The notes beneath the pieces were generated by a model that was not told where the DNA came from, did not search any database, and worked only from the letters and a program-made list of their open reading frames with translations. From Diadema setosum (taxonomy: Eukaryota > Echinodermata > Echinoidea > Diadematoida > Diadematidae), in contig CM067067.1 of the NCBI GenBank assembly GCA_033980235.1, forward strand, positions 310,001 through 374,000: a stretch of 64,000 nt of DNA. Reading direction: 5' to 3'. Both the position numbers and the translations under genes were made by a program. Below are positions 23,625-34,485 of the stretch, piece by piece (position 1 is the first letter of the stretch; every line of letters starts with the position of its first letter).

Positions 23625-23978
23625 ATTTCGCTATGGGAAGCTAGGGAAAGAGGGAAAGAGGCACAGAGGGGGAGGGTTTGGGAGGGGGATACCCCCTCCC
23701 TAGCACAAGAGATTTTGCATATTTTGAATTGAAATTCAAAGATCTGGTGCACACTTTGAGTGAAAAAAAAAAAAAAAATGATCTTATTTGATGAAAGGTT
23801 GCAAAGGAGACCCGCTTTGTGTGCATGCATACAGTATACACGCATTTTTTTTTCTGCCTCCCAAATCCCCGGTCCAAATCTTAGGGGGGCGACCGCCCCC
23901 ATCGCCCCCCCCCCCCACCCCCACCCCCACCCCCCACCCCACCCCCCCCCCCCCCCTCCGGCTACGCCAGTGATTGAA
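23625..23978. repeat. Decayed GGGAGG unit, C-rich tract and a CACTGGCGTAGCC end
   Basis: A unit of the 19040 type (GGGAGGGTTTGGGAGGGGGA, then CCCTCCC) is followed by a long C/A tract at 23904-23957. GGCTACGCCAGTG (23960-23972) is the inverse of CACTGGCGTAGCC, a terminus typical of hAT-like elements. The matching left end was not found. Confidence 0.45.
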
Positions 23979-24571
23979 TTACACTTATACATCATGTCAG
24001 TGGAATATTGTCATTGCAATCTAATTCACTCTGATTGCACAGTATCCATCACCGTTTTTGTTTTGTTTTGTTCCATGACATCTGCTCCTGTGACAATTGC
24101 TCCCATGAAATATCTGCAATCTGAGCCAAACATACCCCCAACCCTAATCTTAAAGGGAACACAAACCCAAAGAGCAATGTGGATTGAGTAAAAGCAGTAA
24201 CCATAGTAGAACACATCAGTGAAAGTTTGAGGAAAATCGGACAATCGATGCAAAAGTTATGAATTTTTAAAGTTTTGGTGTTGGAACCGCTGGATGAGGA
24301 GACTACTAGAGGTTATGACGTATGAGAGGACCACAATATAAAGAAAATATAAAAGGAATTCGACAAAATTCACTTTTCTAGCAAAATGAAAGAGTTCTTG
24401 ACTAACCGCTTTCAGAAAGCAGGGGGAATAAGTGCTACCCCTAACATATTTCAGTATCAAGTTGATGGAATGTGTAATTTTCATGAAAAATGAATTTTTA
24501 TTGAATTCCCTTTTTATTTTCTTTATATTGTAGTCCACTCATACGTCATAACCTCTAGTAGTCTCCTACAC
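23979..24571. repeat. Tandem duplication, first copy (593 bp)
   Basis: TTACACTTATACATCATGTC begins here and again at 24572. The two copies match almost perfectly through AACCTCTAGTAGTCTCCT. The right half is one truncated family K element. At 24150-24153 this copy has a plain TTAA where the second copy holds a 758-bp insertion. Confidence 0.85.
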
Positions 24572-25922
24572 TTACACTTATACATCATGTCAGTGGAATA
24601 TTGTCATTGCAATCTAATTCACTCTGATTGCACAGTATCCATCACCGTTTTTGTTTTGTTTTGTTCCGTGACATCTGCTCCTGTGACAATTGCTCCCATG
24701 AAATATCTGCAATCTGAGCCAAACATACCCCCAACCCTAATCTTAACCCTAAAAGGGCCGGGGGGGGGGGGGCAGAATCCGCCCCCCCCTCGACGTTTCG
24801 CGCTATAATTCTGTTACGCGAGAAGGCCTCGTCGCGAGGCTTCTTGACTTTGTTTGTTCAAGTCTCGCGCAACTTTTGAGACCAAATTTGCGACGTCCGC
24901 GCGTACTTTTGCGAAGCCACGCCCATTTTTGTAATGGAATGTCGCCCCAAAACGGGCACAATTTTGTGATTTTGTGTACATTTCCTATGGAAAACAGTGC
25001 TCTGTCGTGAAAGTCATAAAAACCTGATTATTTTTACAATTAATCACTTTCATTGATTAGTTTTGTGCTAATTATGGTAGAAAAGTGGTCAGTGACAATT
25101 TCCAATGAAAAAACAAAGAAAAAACAAAAGTTGAAAAACAAAGAAATACATAAGAAATTCTGAAAACAATAAAATACATAAGAATTGAAATGAATTTTGG
25201 AAGTTTTTGTGATGTACAATCGTTGAATATGCTGCAACAGATTTACAGACCAAAAATTAGACTCTCAATGCTTTTAATTAGGCTAAAATATGATCTTGAG
25301 CTTAATTTGCATAATTAATTAATTAAAATTAGAAATTGATTGTTTCAAAAAATCTTATGACACAATCTTGTAGATTATGACGCAGGTCTCACGCATGCAA
25401 AATTTCATCGCGATCGCGCCACCGATGGCCGAGATCTCAGGGGGGGGCGGAATCCGCCCCCCCCCCGGCCTGAGCATAGCCAAAAAAGCCCGGCCCCTTT
25501 AGGGTTAAAGGGAACACAAACCCAAAGAGCAATGTGGACTGAGTAAAAGCAGTAACCATAGTAGAACACATCAGGGAAAGTTTGAGGAAAATCGGACAAT
25601 CGATGCAAAAGTTATGAATTTTTAAAGTTTTGGTGTTGGAACCGCTGGATGAGGAGACTACTAGAGGTTATGACGTATGAGAGGACCACAATATAAAGAA
25701 AATTTAAAAGGAATTCGACAAAATTCACTTTTCTAGCAAAATGAAAGAGATCTTGACTAACCGCTTTCAGAAAGCAGGGGGAATAAGTGCTACCCCTAAC
25801 ATATTTCAGTATCAAGTTGATGGAATGTGTAATTTTCATGAAAAATGAATTTTTATTGAATTCCCTTTTTATTTTCTTTATATTGTAGTCCACTCATACG
25901 TCATAACCTCTAGTAGTCTCCT
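24572..25922. repeat. Tandem duplication, second copy, interrupted
   Basis: It has the same sequence as 23979-24571 but carries the insertion 24747-25504. Removing the insertion and one TTAA returns the length to about 590 bp. A few point differences (for example GAGTTCTTG against GAGATCTTG) show that the duplication is not brand new. Confidence 0.85.
24747..25504. mobile_element. piggyBac-like miniature element with TTAA duplication
   Basis: TTAA stands at 24743-24746 and 25505-25508. The ends are CCCTAAAAGGGCCGGG and, in inverse, CCCTAAAGGGGCCGGG. GGAATCCGCCCCCC-type palindromes lie inside both ends. The neighbouring duplicate (23979-24571) provides the empty site with a single TTAA. The interior is AT-rich without a transposase. 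It is related to 42600-43307 in reverse. Confidence 0.85.
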
Positions 25923-26067
25923 TACCCAGCAGTTGCAACACCAAATCTTTTAAAATTAATAACTTTTGCATCGATTGCCCGATTTTCCTCAAACTTTCAC
26001 TGATGTGTTCTACTAATATTACTGCTTTCACTCAATCCACATTGCTCTTTGGGTTTACTTTCCCTTT
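25509..26067 (+). mobile_element. Long-inverted-repeat element, family K, copy 3
   Basis: It begins AGGGAACACAAACCCAAAGA and ends TTTGGGTTTACTTTCCCT, both ends flanked by TTAA. The arms hold GAGCAATGTGGA, GAAAGTTTGAGGAAAATCGG and GATGAGGAGACTACTAGAGG with their inverses. The left part is also present in the tandem duplicate upstream. Confidence 0.65.
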
Positions 26068-26387
26068 AATCCTTACAACCAACTAAACCCAAAACCCTAT
26101 CCTAACCCTAACCCTAAGTCCTTGGAGACAGAGCAATTGTCCCAGGAGCAAATAACGTGTCACTTGTTTTTTTAGGCTTGTGCAGAAAGGGTGGGTTGGG
26201 TGGTGGCGCGTCGTGTAAATGGGAACACCACCCTTCGTCCAAAGCCCCCCCGGTTTTGCCGAAAGGGTGCGTTGGGAGCGTTGGGTCGCGTCGCGTTGAC
26301 TGGAACCCCACCCTTCGTCCAAAGCCCCCCCAAAAGAAAGGCGAAAGCCGAAAGGGTGCGTTGGTACTTTTTCTCATGTAATATTAA

Positions 26388-26916
26388 AGGTAGGGAATCC
26401 CATTTGCATGCCTTAAATGAAGAGTTGTATAAATACAGTGGTATGTTGAAGAGAGTATCATTTTAGAAACTGCCATAAAGTATTGAAAGTGGAAGGTAAC
26501 ATTTAGTACATTGAATTGAATTTTTTTCGGGGCTCACCGTAAATTCCAGTACATTACTAGGCTACCTTTGCAGACCCATGCACTGCATGTGTGTCCATCA
26601 TGTATATTTTGTGAAGAAAGTTCATGAAAACTTACAAACATTTCTATATACATTCTTGCCACACACTCTATATGTTATTACATCAGCTCTTATACTTTTA
26701 GATTTGTGTTTAGATAAAAGATACAGAAGACTGCAACAAAAGGCTTAAGTGTGGCTGACACACAGAACTACTGAGTAGTTGAGTTTTGTGCATTATTCAA
26801 ATTGTAGATAACTGTTGACTTCCAAATTTCTCAGCAGTGGCCTAAACAAGTCCCCTGAGGTTCATATTTAATGTTTTGCTGCATTTTGGGAGGTCTGTAA
26901 AAGGTATCCCCTACCT
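26388..26916. mobile_element. TTAA-flanked insertion in the foldback left arm
   Basis: TTAA at 26384-26387 and 26917-26920 flanks AGGTAGGGAATCCC on the left and, in inverse, AGGTAGGGGATACC on the right. The second foldback copy has the uninterrupted site (AAATTAAAAGACG near 60830). It is probably a non-autonomous piggyBac-type element. No protein is recognised inside. Confidence 0.75.
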
Positions 26917-27489
26917 TTAAAAGACGAGTTTTGAATTTATATTTAACCATCAAACAACCATTTCAAAGAGGCTATCGTCCGGATCAGTTTACACTCTATT
27001 ACCACTTGGTCTACAGCCAGTTGGGCTAACAGACTGTTTAATATCAGTTGGTCTAATAACCAGTTGGTCTAGTCATCATTTTGTCCAATTACTGTTTGGT
27101 CTAATTGTTATTTGGTTTAATTACTATTTGGACTACAGTCAATTCGTCTAATAATAGCCATTTGGTCTATTTTTGGTCTAACACCAATTTATATCATCAA
27201 ATACCTGGTACCGATTTGGTCTATTATGAGTTGGTCTAATTCCATTTCGTCTAATTATCAAATGGTCTAAAATGAAAACCAAATTTGTCCAATATAAATT
27301 TGGTGTACACATCAATCTAGCCTCTGTCTATCATCATTTAGTCTACACCCATTTAGTCTAATAACCATTGATCTTATTGTCATTTGGTCTAATAGCCAGC
27401 CTCCTGGTCTAATCAGTTTACCATTTGGTCCAATCATCGTTTCGTCTATATGACCGACTGGGCTATTTTTATTTTTTTAATTTTTATAT

Positions 27490-28361
27490 TATACCCCCGC
27501 CAAACGAAGTTTGAAGGGGGTTAGGAATCAGCGGACGGTCGGTCGGGCGGTCGGTCGGGCGGTCGGTCGGTCGGGCGGTCGGTCCGTTGCAAATCTTGCG
27601 TCGCGAACTACTTCCTCAGTTTTCAACCGATTCCCATAAAACTTGGCACAGATGTGTGCCTTGGGTTGTAGATGTGCAAGACGTATTTTTTGACAGTACC
27701 CAAAAGTACGTTGCCATGGTAACGGCATATTATGGGCAAAAATGGGTACAAATCTTGCGTCGCGAAATCCTCCCACAGTTTTTGATCAATTTTTATGAAA
27801 TTAGGTACAGATGTTCATCTGAATATGTTAATGTGCAAGACACATATTTCCGCAGTGGCGAAAAGTGCGTTGCCATGGTACACGGCATGTTATTGGTAAA
27901 ATATAGGGCAAAATGCTTCATGGCAAAACTGCTTCATCAGTGTTCTTCCAATTCTCATGGAATTCATATTGAATGTTTGTGTTAGGATATAGGTCAGCAT
28001 GACACATTTCTTGACAGTGACAAAAAGTATGTTGCCATGGTAACAGCTCACATATTATGAGCCAAAATGATGGAAAATTTTGTGTTGCAAACTACTTCCT
28101 CAGTTTTTGCCCAATTTCCATGAAACTTGGTACAGATGTGTGCCTTTGGTTGTAGATGTGCAAGACGCATTTTTCGACAGTACCCGAAAGTACGTTGCCA
28201 TGGTAACGGCATATTAATGGCAGAAGATCAAGAAAAGATCTTGCGGATTTAACTACTTCCTCAGTTTTTTGACCAAAGCTTATCAAATGTTGTTTTGACC
28301 AAAGCTTATGAAATGTTGTTTGGCAGGGGTATAACCAGTCGCTGTAGCGACATTTCTAGTT
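27490..28361 (+). mobile_element. Hel-2 copy 1 (Helitron/Helentron-like)
   Basis: The 5' hairpin is TATACCCCCGCC with GAAGGGGG, followed by a GGTCGGTCGGGC run. There are four internal units of about 160 bp, each with GTTGCCATGGTA (27710, 27869, 28031, 28194), CTACTTCCTCAG and ACTTGG.ACAGATGTGTGCC. The 3' end is GGCAGGGGTATAACCAG, a hairpin GTCGCTGTAGCGAC, then ATTTCTAGT. A frame over 27587-27985 merely runs along the repeat units. It sits inside the foldback element. Confidence 0.8.
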
Positions 28362-28509
28362 TTTTTTTTTTTTTGGGGGGGGCCTTTTTCTACGACTACG
28401 GACTACCCTCATGTCCATACACATGAAATAAGATTAGGGTAAAGTTTAGGGTCCCTCGCCCCTCCCCCATGGTGACAGACCAACTGGCTGTAGACCAAGT
28501 GGTAATAGA

Positions 28510-28943
28510 AGGCCCGTTCACAAACAACGAAAATCGAAATTTCAATCGCGATCCAAATTTCGATTTTTTTTTCGACCGTTCATACACAGGGAAAAATCGC
28601 ACTTCGCAGCAAGGAAAGAACGATCAGTGGCCAAACTGCGCATGCGCGAATCTTGCATGACCGAAGACTGACCCCGCAGTCCCAATAGAGTTTTGCACGC
28701 GCTACGAACGATGGGATTAAAAATACCGATTTCCGAATCTCGACCGCGCTCACACACACGACGCTTGGCAAAATAATTGCGATTATTCTGAAAAATCGGA
28801 CTAATAGTGCGAGTTGGATCGCGATAAGGATCGCGGTAATTAGCGAGATTTTTCTGTCCACACTGGAAAAAATTTCGAAATTTTGATCGCGATAAGAAAA
28901 TTGATTTTTAAATCGCACTTTTTCCCTTGTGTGTGAACGGGCC
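28510..28943. mobile_element. Inverted-repeat element inside the foldback right arm
   Basis: The ends are AGGCCCGTTCACAAACAACG and, in inverse, AGGCCCGTTCACACACAAGG. TAGA is found on both flanks (28506-28509 and 28944-28947), and the second foldback copy reads TAATAGAGTGTAAACC without interruption near 62038. The interior is rich in TCGCGAT and AAATTTCGA words. No coding sequence is seen. Confidence 0.75.
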
Positions 28944-30751
28944 TAGAGTGTAAACCGATCCGGACGATAGCCTCTTTGAAATGGTTGTTTGAAGGTTAAA
29001 TATAAATTCAATGAGAAAAAGTACCAATGCACCCTTTTGGCAAAACCGGGGGGGGGGGGGGGGGAGGGCTTTGGACGAAGGGTGGGGTTCCAGTCAACGC
29101 GACGCGACCCAACGCTCCCAACGCACCCTTTCGGCAAAACCGGGGGGGGGGGGCGTTGGACGAAGGGTGGTGTTCCCATTAACGCGACCCTCCACCACCC
29201 AACCCACCCTTTCGGCACAAGCCGTTTTTTTATGCCTCCATCATGAAATGTTGCCGGGGGCATTATGTTTTGGGGTTGTTTGTCTGTCAATCTTACAACC
29301 TGCAACCTACATCTGTACAACCATCTCACAACTTACAACCGTTCTTGGTATTCAAATGAAACTTGATATATGAATAAGTGGATGAAGATGTTCCTATGAA
29401 CTTGCGGGTGCACACATTCAAGGTCAAAGGTCAAGGTTAAATTCCTAAAATTTCACTTTTTCCTCCATATCTCTGTAATCCCTGAAGGTATATTTTCATG
29501 AAACTTGTATTCATTATGTATGCATGTATTACCAGATAAAGAATTCTGTAGGGAAAGTTTCAGGCCATGGGGTCAAAGGTCAAGTAAATATATGCTGAAA
29601 TTTCACCTTTTTCTCCATATCTCGGAAGTGGCTCAAGGTGTCTTCATGAAACTTAGTACCGTGCGCTTATGTACCGATTGGCAGTGATTCTCTTGGGAAT
29701 TTGTAGGTCTTGGTGTCCAAGATGAAAGGTCAGTGGTTAGGTTTAAGTGCTAAAATTCTACTATTTAAACCTGAAATTATAATATTTTCTCCTTTTCCTT
29801 GGAGGTTGCTCAAGTGTTGTATCGATTAAAGTGCATGCATCACTGCACAATGATTCTGTTTGGGCCATGGGGTCAAAGATCAAGGGAAAAAATTTGAAAA
29901 TGTCCCAGTACTATTTTTTGGACATACTTTGAAATATTGCTCAAAGTATTGTGAAAATTGAATATTACCAGTTTGTGATTGTTTGAAAAAGTTTTTTGGC
30001 CATGGGGTCATAGGGCAAGGGTCAAAGATCAAGTGAAAAACGAGACATGAAAACTCGTCACATTGAGGACGAGTTAGGTGATACGCTTGGGGTCATCAGA
30101 TGAAAGTTATCTGTGATCGACAAAGAAAAGAATGTGATATAGGCACCTTGAAGTTATATTGAGCGTGCATGCGAAACCGTTTCTGTAACCACTCGGCCAC
30201 GGGTCATCCACGGAAATGGTAAGACAAAAAAAAAAAAACAATGTATAGATATAACAGGGGGAAAGTCAATGCCCACTCAACTAACGTGGCCGTGTGAACA
30301 TCTATTGCATTGCTAGACGGAAAAGCGGCCTTGTAACGACTGAGGTCGCTATGCCATTTCTGGCAACTTGGGAAAAATACGTCCCGCAGACATAAAGCCT
30401 ATAATCGGCTGGTTTTGATACCATGGCTTTAATCACAATTTTCAGTGTAATGACGTCATCAAATTACAAAACAATGACATCGTCTTGAAAGACAATTGTT
30501 CAAAGTACAACACCTCAGTCGTCGTCATTACATACTATGATCGGTTTGACAAAGTCAACCTGCAAAATTTTGCTGCAGTCGAAGCAATGTGGTCTCCAAC
30601 ACATAAAAAAGAGGGATATGGCGTGTGTGTGTGTCTGTGTGTGTGTATAGGTGCGTTTATATACGAACGTGATTTCTACATGGACGAATATGTAATACAA
30701 AATTGAAGAAAAAAAAAGTAAAATAGCTAAATATTTTGTTTCGTGATCTTG

Positions 30752-30822
30752 TGGGGGTTCGAACCCGTAACCTCACGTCTCTGAGACGTCGCCTTTAACC
30801 ACTCGGCCAGACGTCTCGACGA
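30752..30822 (-). pseudogene. tRNA-like sequence (Ser/Leu-type boxes)
   Basis: On the minus strand TGGCCGAGTGGTTAAAGGC resembles the D-arm/box A of Ser or Leu tRNAs, and GGTTCGAACCC is a box B/T-arm. The spacing between them is short, the anticodon arm does not fold with a 7-base loop, and no acceptor stem pairs. It is therefore a pseudogene or SINE head, not a working tRNA. A second box A-like piece lies near 30190. Confidence 0.5.
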
Positions 30823-31681
30823 GAAAATATGGGGAACGTAAACTTATGTATACATGTGAAAGATACATGAGGAATCGTTTTGTCCACATTCCATTTTCAT
30901 TTTCAGTTTTTAGCTGCAAAATTGTCAAACTGATGAGGAGATTTCAAAGAATAAAATGCATGATTACTGCAGCTTATTGTCTCAGCTACAACATACTAAA
31001 GTTTTAGAGGAAATGAAGCAAAATCAGCTGAGATAAAGGTGCTTAAACGTTGTCAAGTCAATGCACATAAAAAAAAAAAAATCACCTCCCATAGACATAA
31101 CACGTAAACTTGTCTGATTTTGAGTCCTTACCTTTAATAACAATTTGAAGTATGATGGTAAGTCTTCTCGAACCAAGAGTGTGGAACTGAAGCTTCTACG
31201 TGAAAGATGAATCATGACGATCACCCGTGACCGACACATCTTCAAAGGGATCAGTTATTAGAAGTGGAAGCCCTCGTGCCAACATTATTGTCTCAGCAAT
31301 TCCAAAGCAATGATACCCTTACATTTAGGTATACCATAATTTCCCTCTGAACTGATTGGTATCATTCATGTACAATTGCTTGCCTTGTCCATAAACTTTG
31401 CTTTACAAACTTTCAGTGAAAGGTGTCATAACATAATTCTGTAACTCCATTAGCAGTGATTGACTACATAAAATAATAAAGATATATCAAATTGAACGCT
31501 TAGCGCGTATAACTAAGGGGGATTTTAGCCTGATGCTGTGTTATTCACTGCTCAGATACCAACAACACTCATTACCTACGGCTACGTATAGAGAAACAGC
31601 CATGACTAAAATAAGGTTTTCCTTTTCTTTGGCAGATAGACACACAACCCCTTTGAACACACTATAATTGACAAGGAGGGA

Positions 31682-32866
31682 CATGAAAAAGTTCATTACT
31701 ACTACTAAACAGTGATGCTTTCTCCTCATGTGGCACAAGATACCTCTATAGCGAAATAAAACCTGTCTACAATTCCGTTATTGGGTCAAACAATAACAAC
31801 CTGGAATTTCAAAGAGACGAGCGAGACGCCATACACCTGGCCTAGAATTAATTTATTCAGTTGCCATTCCTGCTCCAGTTGAGTTATGTAAATTATTTTC
31901 CGACCTGTCTTGTGCAGTGTAACAGGAACAAACGTAGAGAAAAGGAAAGAGAAAACGAAAGGTGGCAAGCGGGGCATTGTATACCAAGGGCAATTTACAA
32001 CATTACGTATGATAAATGAAGCAAATCCAACCTCCAGCCTCCGACAAAAAAAGGGAACTTGAGTGACTGTGTGTTGTGGGGTAATGACATCGGAATGAAG
32101 CTGAACTGCCACAAGAAAAACAAAGAAAGAGAGAGAGAAAAAAAAATAATAGCGTCCTGCGGGTCCCGAACATCTCGTCCTAAGGTAGTGCATAATGACC
32201 ATGCAGCGCGCTAAGCGACTATAAAGCCACACGGCTGTCCCGAAGATTGGATATGAAATTCATATCTTTATATCATTTAAAACATGAAAAAGTTCATTAC
32301 TACTACTAAACAGTGATGCCTTCTATTCATGTTGCACAAGATACCTCTATAGCAACATAAAACCTGTCTACAACTCCGTTATTGGGTCAAACAATAACAA
32401 CCTGGAATTTCAAAGAGATGAGCGAGACGCCATACACCTGGACTAGAGATAATCAATTCAGCTCCCATTCCTGCCAGTTATTTAAAAGTACATGTTCCTA
32501 CCACCTATCCTGTTACAGTATAACAATAACCAATGAAGAGAAAAGGAAAGAGCAAACGAAAGGTGGTAAGCGGGACACAGTAACAAGGGGCAATTTACAA
32601 CATTAAGTGTGACAAAATTAATGAAGCAAACCCAATCTCCAAACTCCAATACAAAACAAGGGAAATAGAGCAGCCGTGTTCACGGGTTACGTACACTTGA
32701 TAAAATAATACGATAAATGACATCGGAGTAAAGCTGAACTGCCGAAAAAAAGAGAAAAAAAGAAAGAACGGATAAAAGTCCTGCGGGAGTCGAACCTCTC
32801 GCCTTCCGGTATGGCGTTATGAACAACCAGCGCGCTAACCGATTCTGCCACATGGCTGTCCTGAAG
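31682..32866. repeat. Two tandem units of about 600 bp, each ending tRNA-like
   Basis: CATGAAAAAGTTCATTACTA starts units at 31682 and 32283, followed in both by CAAACAATAACAACCTGG and AGCGAGACGCCATACACCTG. They diverge to perhaps 80 per cent later. Each unit ends with a tRNA-like segment on the minus strand. A Phe-rich minus-strand frame across 31786-32232 has no known counterpart. Confidence 0.7.
32779..32866 (-). pseudogene. tRNA-like end of the second 600-bp unit
   Basis: On the minus strand TGGCAGAATCGGTTAGCGCG (box A-like) and GAGAGGTTCGACTCCC (box B-like) are correctly ordered about 50 bases apart. The stems do not close well. A more decayed counterpart ends the first unit at 32155-32240. 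It is most likely the tRNA-derived head of a SINE on the minus strand. Confidence 0.5.
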
Positions 32867-32984
32867 ACCGAATGCAAAACTTAGATTTAAATACCATCGC
32901 GAGTTTGTTGCCTTGTGATGGCGCTATTCAACTTCCCACAAGTGGCAGCGTGGATTCGATCAATGTATAGTTGCAAAAAAAATT

Positions 32985-33335
32985 GGGAATCGTTCCATAC
33001 AGATTGCATTCTCATTTTCAGTTTTAAACTACAAAATTATCAACCTGATGAGGAGATTTGAAAACATAAAATGCATGATTACTAAAGCTTATTGTGTCAG
33101 CTACAACATATGTATGTTTCAGAGGAAATGAAGCAAAATCAGATGAGATAAAGGTGCTTAAACGTTGTTAAGTCAATGCATGCTTTAAAAAAAAATCACC
33201 TCCCATAGACATAACACGTAAACTTGTCCGATTTTGCATCTTTACTTTTAATCACAATTTAAAGTATGATGACGTCATCAAATTTCAAAACCATGACATG
33301 GACTTGAAAGGCAAATGTTTAAAGGACAACATATG
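32985..33335. repeat. Direct repeat of 30880-31160 and 30430-30510
   Basis: GATGAGGAGATTT, AAATGCATGATTACT, AGGTGCTTAAACGTTG and CACCTCCCATAGACATAACA recur in the same order and orientation as near 30930-31110. ATGACGTCATCAAATT recurs as at 30450. The interior of the 4.2-kb element is therefore itself built from duplicated blocks. Confidence 0.7.
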
Positions 33336-34485
33336 TGAATTTGGGATAATATTGAGCTTAAACAACAGAGATACGAGCAAATGAATGTCAGAAACGGTAC
33401 CTCAAAAAAACCAATTCCACTTTTTTTATTCAAAATGACGATATGATCACTTCATCGCGTTTTCCTGGCAATATTGATACTAGGAATGTTATTTACAATT
33501 CATATGCTTTTGTAATATGCAATAGAAATATCGGGTCAACGGACGATTTAAAGAGCTATGGCGAAATAAACAAAGACATGTTTTTTCACTATATTTGCAG
33601 AAAGACGCGCGCGCGGAATTTCAACTTTGACGCCAGTGCATTCCTTTGTTATAGGTCAACATCGATCGGAAATCAGTGGATATTGTTACTCAAAGTATCA
33701 GGAATCCAAATCAGTCAAAAAAATTGCATTTTCATGTTGGTTACGCCCTCTGCGCGCGAAATTGCGCGGACGGATGCGCACGCGAGAAAATGTTTGAAAC
33801 GCTTAAAATTGTCTGAAACTTCGAGATTTCCCATTGGGAAGTCGTTTTGAGCCTTTTAAAATTTTGACGCGCCCGTACGTGCGCGTAATGAAGACCTGGG
33901 TAATTAGCCTTAAAAAGTAAGATAGAACGTGACCTGAACTTTATGTCCACCGAAAATGATGCAGAAATGACATCTAGTTATGAAGTTATGATCGATCATG
34001 TGACAAGGTCCGAAAATCACAAAATGGCGCCTAGATGACGTCATAGATATGTTACTGTCATGAAAACCTTATTGTGGCTAGATTTTGTTATGAGACATGT
34101 TGACTGAAAATTTCATGTCATTCTGTAATGTCATTGTTGAGATATTGACGACACAAAATTGTCCAGAAAGAAAGAAGAATAAAAAAAAATAAAGAGAGAT
34201 TTTGACAATCACAATAGGTGATACGCTGATAGCGTATCACCTAATAATGTTCAAATTTCTGAATACTTGTTCCCTGAAGCAATTTAGTCATCCAAATGAA
34301 ATCTGGTTCAATGAATTATGTAAACAACACTTTTGTGGTTTTGAAAGATTGTTCAACATGTCATATTGATTTTTGTCAATCATGTGAAACTGTCATCTCA
34401 CATTGTCAAGATGTACTTTTGACATATTGGGAAAACCATGTGATATGGCAGAGGCATACCAGTCACCACAGTGACATTTTTAGTT

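Larger units (their letters stand above)
26175..29223. mobile_element. Foldback element copy 1, 9-bp target duplication
   Basis: GTTTTTTTA is present immediately before (26166-26174) and after (29224-29232). The ends are GGCTTGTGCAGAAAGGGTGG and, in inverse, GGCTTGTGCCGAAAGGGTGG. The arms contain units ending CCACCCTTCGTCCAAAGCCC and then many TTGGTCTAAT words, in inverse as TAGACCAAC on the right. The centre is a T run then a G run (28362-28382). Nested insertions lie at 26388, 27490 and 28510. It matches the copy at 60714-62321. Long arms with 9-bp duplications resemble Mutator-like or Drosophila FB-type elements. No transposase is visible. Confidence 0.8.
30041..34246. mobile_element. 4.2-kb element (Hel-3) inside Hel-1 copy E
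   Basis: TTAGGTGATACGC near 30074 is matched in inverse by GCGTATCACCTAAT near 34232. The right terminus is itself a hairpin, AGGTGATACGCT-GAT-AGCGTATCACCT, ending in CTAAT. A short stem (ACTCGTC...GACGAGT) precedes the left end. A 3' hairpin followed by a CTRR-like CTAA suggests a Helitron-type non-autonomous element. The interior contains direct repeats and tRNA-like pieces. No helicase or other protein is found. Confidence 0.55.
29231..34485 (+). mobile_element. Hel-1 copy E, split by a 4.2-kb insertion
   Basis: The left part (29231 to about 30040) has TATGCCTCCATC, GGGGGCATTATG and AGGTCA-rich units. Hel-1 sequence resumes at about 34247 and ends GGCAGAGGCATACCAGTCAC, then CAGTGACATTTTTAG. 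The terminal hairpin is GTCACCACAGTGAC, a compensated variant of the family's GTCGC...GCGAC stem. The insert is described separately. Confidence 0.75.

Noticed and set aside
23900..23957. Regularly spaced C-rich repeats as a CRISPR-like array or G-quadruplex island
   Set aside because: Spacing comes from CCCCCA microsatellite slippage. No distinct spacers; quadruplex potential is possible but unremarkable in a homopolymer.
23760..24191. 143-codon Pro/His-rich frame
   Set aside because: It crosses the C/A-rich tract and part of a mobile-element duplicate. No conserved core.
27587..27985. 132-codon frame with repeated LRRE.LPQF segments in Hel-2
   Set aside because: It follows the 160-bp tandem units of a non-coding element; the frame differs and breaks in the other copy.
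30752..32866. Functional tRNA genes
   Set aside because: Box A and box B are present but acceptor and anticodon stems do not form, and the copies are parts of a duplicated repeat.
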